From the NCBI RefSeq assembly GCF_016086655.4, contig NC_052138.2, forward strand, positions 29,213,403 through 29,277,402: 64,000 nt of DNA. Reading direction: 5' to 3'. This document shows positions 56,546 through 64,000 of this stretch, piece by piece. The position numbers were made by a program, and so were the translations under genes. Under the pieces are notes generated by a model. It made no database searches and was not told the DNA's origin. It saw only the letters and a list, made by a program, of their open reading frames with translations. Positions within the stretch are counted from its first letter, which is position 1, and the number at the start of each line of letters is the position of its first letter. This stretch comes from Lepeophtheirus salmonis. Lineage: Eukaryota > Arthropoda > Copepoda > Siphonostomatoida > Caligidae.

Positions 56546-57735
56546 TTTTAAGACATTACTCTTCCATCAAAAAAATGAAACATGAATCAAACATCGACAG
56601 ATCAGCTCGTCTCTCTATTCTCAAAGCTGGCTCCAGGCTCTAAGCTGCTCTCTAGCACCTTCTTTTATTTTTATATTAATAATATAATTCAGTGTCAACA
56701 TACACTCACGTGGCTCCATCTACCATTTATATTACATCCCAATGCAGCAATCCATGATCCCATGTATACCCGATTCTATCAAGTATCAACCCTCAATCTG
56801 TTGATTACCTTTCTTGCTCATATTATTTGAATAAAATTTTCTAAACAATCATGATCTGGAATACTAAAATTAGTTACACACAGCATTGTATATCGTATGG
56901 AGTTCAAATAAAAAACAGCTTCATTGCATCTCTCAACCTTTCTTTCTAAGAGAAAAGGCCCGATCTATATATTATATAAGAATATAAAAATAAATTATAT
57001 ACCTGCGTCCTGAAGAGAATATACACATAAGTAGTAGTAGTACGTACGTACATATCAATATAGCCAATAACATCATTCAGCCCTTTCTTTATATGGCTAG
57101 AATAATAGTAAGAAATAGAGTTGACAGATGCATTTCTTCATTTTTTACCAATGCTTTAAATTTAATATTAAATGTTTGGTTTTTAGTTATAAAATTTAAT
57201 TTAAAATGACTGAAACCCATATTATCTACTCAGTGCAAATAGAATATTAGATGTATCACTACTTTATTCAAATGAAATGCTTCAATTGTGTCCATAAGTA
57301 TTGCAAGCTATTAATTATATGATTGCATGTTATCAATGATAAATTAATGATCATTTTCTTTTCTGACAGAAAGTTTATTTTATGATGTCCTAACATATTA
57401 ACATTGGCGCAAGTTTTGTCCATATATCTTATGGTTCAAAAAACCCGACCAGAGGCTATTTTTGGAGGGGTCTTGAGACAAGACCCAGTAGGGTGGAGGG
57501 TCAGGCTGACAAAAATAAATAAATAATGTTTGAAGTGACATAAGTAATATTAAGGAGTCAACCCTTCTGTACCTTATGGGATGAAATCTTCTGTGGCGGT
57601 CTCCAAGACTATTAGAATAGAATTATTTTAAAGACAATTCCCGTATTATATATTTTATTCCGAATAATTTTATTAATGCTTTAAATAACGACATAATTTA
57701 GTAAAAATTGTCGATATACAACATAAAAATTATAA
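56546..57735. other. TXNDC15 upstream region, gene-free
   Basis: Probably holds the TXNDC15 promoter next to the start codon. The rest is AT-rich with no recognised exon. Confidence 0.3.
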
Positions 57736-57739
57736 ATAT

Positions 57740-58175
57740 GTTCTTCCTTCAACCATAATGAAGCTACATACTAAGTCTAACTCGCTAATGTTTTTCTTCC
57801 GTCATTTACCAATTTCCCTTTTTTAATTCGTATTTAATATACGTTCTCCCTTTTCCGTCAGTACAATATTTCTTTAATTAGAATTTTAAATTTTTGGGTG
57901 CATTTTCGAATCGACGACCCATTCCATAAAAAACTTTGAGACACGGGGAATCAATCTTGTTTTATGAAATAAATCACTAGCGAAAAACAAACTTGCCCTC
58001 CAGAGCCCAGGAATCTAGTCGGATCAGAATGAAAAATAGCTCTGCGTACGTAACTCAGAATTCTGAACAACTATCTTAAGTCTGCATCTGATTCAGTTTT
58101 TAAAGTTTTTATCATTGTTTTGTCAGGCGGGATGAACCGAAATCAGACACATACATAAATTATTTTAATACTATC
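57740..58175 (+). repeat. Dispersed ~420-bp repeat, copy 2
   Basis: It is the same-orientation partner of 41,275-41,690. This copy has extra bases around CCAGAGCCCAGGAATCTAGT and otherwise keeps the same order of blocks. Confidence 0.6.
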
Positions 58176-58299
58176 GTACCTTACAACAAACAACTTTGAC
58201 CATGAGATTTACATCAGCTTTACTTCCATATACAACAAATTTGTCTTTTTTTCTTTAAAAAAATCGAAATTGGGAAAAAAAAGTTCCACACTTTCAACC

Positions 58300-58380
58300 G
58301 TACTTGTTCTCTCTTTAAGAATAATAATAACAGCTTATGAAAATAAAAAAACACCTATTCAAGTAGCGACTACAAGAACC
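58300..58380 (+). repeat. ~350-bp dispersed repeat family, 3' fragment
   Basis: GTTCTCTCTTTAAGAATAAT through CAGCTTATGAAAATAAAAAA to CTATTCAAGTAGCGAC matches the 3' end of the copies at 13.5 and 14.34 kb. Confidence 0.45.
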
Positions 58381-59125
58381 TATTATTTTCATCTATGACT
58401 ATGAATATTTTATATTATTATGAGTGAATATTTAAATTTATCATTCATTTAGATTTTATTCATCTTAAGATTTAAGGTATCATTGAGTAATGACTCATGG
58501 GGACTTACTATTTATTATTTTGTCTTCGTTTTATTATTTTGCTATTGAGCAACATATTTTTAATTTCATTTTCAACATCGGTGCAGGGTCTGAAGTCTCA
58601 CGTAATTGGCGTATTTTTGTTTGAATACGTAATTTTTCATTTAGCAAATTAAGTGTATTAAACAGATTTGAGAGTCCGGTTAAATAGCGTGATTACACTA
58701 ATGACGTCAGGCAGTATGTCTAAAAAAATCTCACGACAAACCTATTTCAAAACTTGAGAGCCACGTGGGTGTATAGCATTAATATTAATGAATAATTTAT
58801 AGTATGTACAAAAATAATAGTCAGCTATGCCTTTTGGCAAAACTTTACAAATATAATTTTGAATACAGAATATTGTTAATTTTAAAATTTTGACGATTAA
58901 AAGAATTGTCAAAAAACGTTTATTTTCGACAAAATTATAGTCAGGGAGGTATAATACCCCTCCCCTCCGTAGTCACGGGCCTGTTCTTTTTTCTTAATAA
59001 TGTAAAAAATTTTTATAAAATTTTTAATTGTGAGAGAAAATAAGTTTATTTTGTATTTCCTTATAATTAGTGATGAAAATCGTGTGTATTTTGGGTATGT
59101 TAAAAAAAAAAGAAACTGAGAATAA
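58381..59125. other. Gene-free AT-rich stretch
   Basis: No exon was recognised. A GGTATAATACCCCTCCCCTC fragment near 58,950 looks like another C-rich repeat leader. Confidence 0.3.
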
Positions 59126-59129
59126 ACAG

Positions 59130-59455
59130 GGGGGCAACCCTGAGTATTTGAAGAATGTTTTAGAGGAGAGCAGCTTAGCTGTCATGACGTTTGATTAGAT
59201 CAGCTACAATCAGGTGTAATAAGGGAGAACGAAATAAACAAAGGCATTAGCATAGATTAATCCGATGTCTATCCTCAATTCTAATCAAAGAAGTACTTAC
59301 AATTATAACTTAATTCAGCAACAAATCATCAAGGTTATTCTCCGTCTTTTATTAGCACACACAAATGTTCAATTAGGTTTTGAATGTAGTAGGAAAAGGA
59401 GGTTCACTCCTCAGAAATTAAATAATAATAACAACAGCTCAGCATAAGAAAATTT
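59130..59455 (+). repeat. ~350-bp dispersed repeat family, copy 5
   Basis: It contains CAACCCTGAGTATTTGAAGA, GCAGCTTAGCTGTCATGACG and TTTGATTAGATCAGCT, with TCTATCCTCAATTCTA. The order is as in the 14.34-kb copy. Confidence 0.55.
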
Positions 59456-59671
59456 AGTCTTCAGTTTGTTAACTCCAAACAAACGGGCGAGCTAAAAAAA
59501 TACCCTGACTTAAATTTATGCCTTCCCGCGAGATTTGAGTCTATCTGACCCAGTTGGTATTAAGTGTGTATTAAATTATCTTTTATTTAAAAACTTATAT
59601 TTATGTGGAGTTGGTACAACTGACCCAAAAAGTACCAATATTGAAACAGCATCACTTATCACTGATATGAT

Positions 59672-59947
59672 GTGTGGGGCAACTGCTTCTTCATTTTTTT
59701 CTTTTTGCAAACTTACCATGATTCCATTAAATATAATTGGAATTTTGGGAAATATAAGTATAAAAGTTATGATTTGCAAATAGATATATTCAGGCCAAAT
59801 CGAACTTGCCTCTCTACAAAATCATTTTCTCCTACAATTATGGACCTGAGGCACCCTGATCCCAAACTACCCAGCAGTTTATCCCCGAAACGAAGGGTAC
59901 TAGAAGGAGTTAAGGATGACATTAAGAGGAACACTACAAATTTATAA
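59672..59947 (+). CDS. Unassigned open frame (91 codons)
   Basis: No domain was recognised. The C-terminal half, read from an internal ATG near 59,840 (MDLRHPDPKLPSSLSPKRRV followed by LEGVKDDIKRNTTNL), has a coding-like, hydrophilic composition. The N-terminal part is low-quality hydrophobic sequence. On the opposite strand another frame covers part of the same DNA. It may be a terminal exon or chance. Confidence 0.2.
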   Translation: MWGNCFFIFFFLQTYHDSIKYNWNFGKYKYKSYDLQIDIFRPNRTCLSTKSFSPTIMDLRHPDPKLPSSLSPKRRVLEGVKDDIKRNTTNL

Positions 59948-60889
59948 TCAATCTCACGCTTTCACGCCACATATTGCACTTTTCACGTATCATTCAACAA
60001 AGCAGTTCACATTGCATTCATAAAGCCCTATAAAGGTATGAATATAATGAAATAACATTTTTGTTCCGGCATAAATTACAAATAGAACCCAATCCTCAAT
60101 TATCATATTTTTTAAGCCTATACTATATTAGTATATTCCTATTCTTCATTCGTCAGACCTTAATTAAAAATATGACGTTGAATGCCGTCATAATAATGAT
60201 GAGGTCACATAAAAATATAACGCAGAATTAATTTCAAAACTTGTGAGCCCCAGTAATATTAAGCCAACCCCTCCACCCTTCTGTGAAAGTTGAACGAGAG
60301 CGCAACTACATTATTATGGAAGCAAAATTATATACAAATATAGAGGTTGTTCAGCCAATACTAAGGTACGACAAATTCTAGCAATTAATTGAAAAAAGTT
60401 TTATATGATTTTAATTTATTAAAATGTTTTCTATAGACAGTTTCTAAGGAGTTGGCATACCTTACCATCCCATCCCTATTTGACGCCACTACTTGATATT
60501 TTACAATAAGTAAATCTCTGGAAGTAAAAAAAAAATGTTTCACATTTTATTCGAATGCCGATCCCACTCATGAGTCATGATATTGAAACACTAAGTTTTA
60601 AACTTTGATGGTATAGACAGATCAAATATATTTTATGGGCTACATAGGAATTAAGGTGGCCCAATTTTTTCAGCACATCTTATAGGGATTGTAACAACTG
60701 ATATTGTCTCCCCCCCTATTTGAGTTCAGCAGCATGTTATTTGATAATAAAATAAAAACACTGCGTTAGTATTGGCATAATAAATATGATAATAGAAGGC
60801 TTTTTGTAGATGCTACCTGAATAGATGTTTTTTATTTTCCAAAACTATTATCATTATTTTTGAAGAGAGAACATCAAAGTATAAAGTAA

Positions 60890-61165
60890 TCACTAGAGCT
60901 TGAATGACGAAAAGTAAACTGAGGATTTATTGGGAGTTATAAGTAACAAGGCTTTCTTAGACTCGGAGTATAATTGAGGATCGACATCGGAGTAGTTCCT
61001 GCTATATCATTGCTAGAAACGGAGTGGGATATATATTTATTCCCTCCATCTCATGACTGCTCGCAGCAGATTTAATGAAACATCATGATAGCTATGCTGT
61101 TCTTGTTTCTCCCAAAGATTCTTCAAATTGTCAGGGTGACCACGCACATTATTATCGGTTTCTTT
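60890..61165 (-). repeat. ~350-bp dispersed repeat family, copy 6 (inverted)
   Basis: The complement shows GGTCACCCTGACAATTTGAA, GCATAGCTATCATGATGTTT and CATTAAATCTGCTGCGAGCA, with TCGATCCTCAATTATACTCC, all family landmarks. It lies 1.4 kb from copy 5 in opposite orientation. Confidence 0.55.
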
Positions 61166-61379
61166 TTTTTTTTTTAGCATACTGATCATATTATTTTCAT
61201 TTATGTATATTAGTAAAAAGTAGGATAATAATAAGACAATTAGAAAAAGAAAAACAGCTAACAAAAGACACACTGTAATTTTTCGTGTTGATAACCTTGG
61301 CGCTTGTGTTGTATTTAATATCTAAATAATAAAACTATATTTATATAGTACTAAATACTAGAGTTTGGAGATTTTTTTT

Positions 61380-61790
61380 TTTTGCATTTGACGTCAAAAG
61401 AGAAGTAAGAAATGACGTCAAGGAAGACGACATTAACTATCCTTGCTTAGGTTCAGTATTATTATAATATATAAAAAGAGAGTCATTGATTTGGAAAGTG
61501 CGGCTTGAAGGCTATCAAACTCAATTGGGAGAAGGAGAGGAGAGGAGTGAGAAGTAGAAGTAGGAGAGGGAAAAAAAAACCTCTTTTTCATTTAGTCCTT
61601 AAGTGTACATGTTCCTGTCCTTTGACTCTGATTGTCGAGATATCCATGAAATTCTTTTTATAATATTAACAGTTCAAATACAATACTTGCCTCCACATCT
61701 TTTTTGATAGTCCCATTTAGTATTATTCTCTCTAAATCGCTATTGAATCCATTTCACAGTGTTTCCAACATCTTTTTTTTATAGGTAAGA
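61380..61790 (+). promoter_or_regulatory. Possible promoter and non-coding first exon
   Basis: TGACGTCA occurs twice (about 61,389 and 61,414), followed by a TATA-like TATAATATATAAAAAGAGAG near 61,463-61,482. A less AT-rich GA-rich stretch then ends at a donor-like TTATAGGTAAGAT near 61,780-61,792. This order would suit a plus-strand gene whose coding exons lie beyond the window. No protein frame supports it. Confidence 0.25.
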
Positions 61791-61799
61791 TCCAAATTT

Positions 61800-64000
61800 G
61801 TGTCAATCCCTCACTCACTCACTCCCTGCCTCTCTCACACACTTATCTTTTAATGAACAAAGTATATGATTAATTATGTAGATCATCAATTTTGTAGTCT
61901 TCTTGCGCCAATAGGAAATTTTTGTTATGTGAAGCCAACATTTAATATGCAAGTTGTACATAATTCGTTTCCCTCTCAAAATGTCCAGTATTTTTATGTT
62001 GTTCACAATTTTTTGATGAGGTCAATTTACAAGTACGTATATGGATACCTATAGTTAATTATTAATAAAATGCACTACTCCCTTTTTGTATACTCTTAAT
62101 TGATTATGTTATCATTCGGCGTATTATATAAATTTTGTCTTATTTCTTATTAACAATAGGAGCTTTCTCATTCCAAATAAGTAAGAAAAACTATATAATA
62201 TAGGAAACCATTCTCAATGGTGGTTTTTTGTTTGTAGATATCTTTTGTTTTGTTCTGATGGGATGCGATACCTAAAATTTAAGAGGGTTCATTCCATTTA
62301 TTAGTTTATTAATATTCCGAAAAGAGTTACAATGGTTAATTAAGTGGTTCCTCACTTATTCACCCTTATAGGTTTCAAAATCCCAATGGATTAACCCGCC
62401 AATAACAAATTTGTTATCATTTTCCTTTCATCTTCACTGAAATAGAGATACATCTTAAATTAACATCCTCTAATAAGTATTTGCTGAGCGACCCAATATG
62501 TGCGATCCCTTGGGGCAATGATTTCCAGCCATAGTTTCTCAGAGGCCTTGTACTCCGCTAGGAGTTACATAAATGAAACATTTGTTTCTAGATACTTTAT
62601 GTAGTGCAAGATATTAAACAAATGCTATAGGGCTCCACACTGATGAAAAGATTGGGAATTACTATCCTAAGGGAATGTGACCCACCCGTTGGCAACCCCT
62701 GACTTAATATATATTTATATTGTATCTATTAAGATTTCATTTAAAGATAAAATTATTATCTCCTATAGTATTTCTCTCAATTAGCAGATTACAAATGGAC
62801 TTTAAAGAAAATGTGTGTTTTCTTTAAAAATGTATTTCATCGAGTTTTATCTCTTTGTATATATATATATCTACATACATATATATTTAATCATGTATGT
62901 ATTGTATACATGATATATAAAAATAATTTCCTTATTTCCATACATGAAGCAGCAATGCACATTAATTTATAAATACATATTCTTTTATTGAAGACATAGA
63001 AATGTACATAAAAAAATTAAGAATCTTATTTTAGACGAGAATCCTATTATGTAGTTCATTTACATCAGCCTCAACTTGGAGAAGAGCAGTTCAATGTAAT
63101 CTCCTTGATTCTGAAATTATAAAGACAAAGGGAATTGAATGCACAATGAGGTATACATCCCATGTTTGACTCATGGTCGTTGTATATTGTGCGTAATAAC
63201 AAAACATTGTTTGGTAGAATATGTATTGATCACAATAGTCTCTTGACATTTTGTCATTTACATTATTCAGAAGTTCACAACTTTTTTTATAGTATATACA
63301 GCATTGAGAACATAATAATAACAAACAAAATCATGAACAAAGGTTCGTAATTTATCAAAGAAGATAACATTTATTATATTAAGAACTTATTGAAATATAT
63401 GTTTCAAAAGTTGACCTGCGTAATTGGTCGACTTTTTGTACAAGTTTCATGACAAATTATAATTAATAATTTTTTGTCTAACATGCTGATTTTATCATAT
63501 GTTTAGTAGCTAAATCGATTTATATTATTTTTGTATATAAATACATTATGATATATATTGGGAAATCGTATGTACACGTCTTAGCCTAATGATAGAGCTA
63601 TGGGATGACAAGATTTGTAGGCCCCCCTACAATACTGAGTGGCCTTATGTACCTACAAGTATGAAAACCATTAATATATATTCACTTATGTAATCTCCTG
63701 CGTATAAAAAAAGCTCCATCTATTGATTATATTTTATATCCTAGAATTGATTAAGAGTCTTTTTGTAGTTAATTATCATATTTAACAATACTTGCATATT
63801 AAATTATGTATTCATGTATATATACAACAATACATTATTTCAAAAGTTGAAGATTTATCTTTCAATGGTATGTAATCAGTAAACATACTGGGGATTATGT
63901 AGCATGCTCTTGAAAATCATTATCTCAAAATGACGTTGTTACAACATGGTTTGAATACTTCAAAGTTAAACTCCTTGTTTGTAATACCTTACATAGTTAA
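61800..64000. other. Gene-free AT-rich stretch to the window end
   Basis: No exon or RNA gene was recognised. At 62,600-62,670 the complement carries AGTAATTCCCAATCTTTTCA and GTGGAGCCCTATAGCATTT, the partner of the repeat fragment near 38.66 kb. Confidence 0.35.

Noticed and set aside
63091..63350. Overlapping frames on opposite strands near the right end
   Set aside because: They are short, AT-rich, overlap each other and have no recognisable motif.
1..64000. CRISPR arrays, bacterial operons, tRNA or rRNA genes
   Set aside because: No regularly spaced identical repeats, ribosome-binding-site-led gene clusters, tRNA T-loop/anticodon patterns or rRNA blocks were recognised by eye. A covariance-model scan was not possible.

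Overview
The window reads as nuclear DNA of an arthropod. It is strongly AT-rich, with coding islands split by short GT..AG introns (about 58-190 nt) and separated by long stretches of repeats and transposon relics. The gene set is animal: a Toll receptor, SLMAP, CstF-64, TXNDC15, a CACUL1-like cullin-fold protein, a UDP-glycosyltransferase and an F-box protein. The compact introns, mariner and hAT debris and AT richness fit a parasitic copepod such as a sea louse (Lepeophtheirus/Caligus). That placement is inference and was not checked against any database.

Layout. 1-860: first coding exon of an unidentified minus-strand gene plus its low-complexity upstream region. 860-21,800: gene desert with two mariner relics (4.8-5.6 kb and 6.3-6.9 kb), a 476-bp hAT-like MITE with a perfect 8-bp target duplication (7.67-8.15 kb), a 1.08-kb degenerate hAT element (9.66-10.73 kb), AT-rich satellite-like arrays and several copies of a ~350-bp repeat. 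21.8-26.0 kb: Toll-like receptor, coding part in one exon, with a likely 5' UTR intron. 26-30.9 kb: repeats. 30.96-32.86 kb: a solitary envelope-fusion-protein-like gene without gag, pol or LTRs. 33.16-34.86 kb: SLMAP, convergent with it. 35.9-36.3 kb: hAT transposase C-terminus. 37.67-38.35 kb: two-exon F-box gene. 39.5-40.25 kb: CACUL1-like gene. 42.5-44.4 kb: four-exon UGT. 44.4-50.6 kb: repeats, including a ~340-bp imperfect hairpin at 49.3-49.64 kb. 51.6-52.6 kb: THAP-domain relic. 53.7-54.7 kb: intronless CstF-64. 55.8-56.5 kb: TXNDC15. 56.5-64 kb: repeats and a possible promoter at 61.4-61.8 kb.

The genes do not form one pathway. They are unrelated housekeeping, signalling and detoxification genes. 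The least ordinary items are the envelope-derived gene, which lacks a C-terminal membrane anchor, and the families of foldback and MITE-like repeats. No CRISPR array, operon, rRNA or tRNA was recognised.
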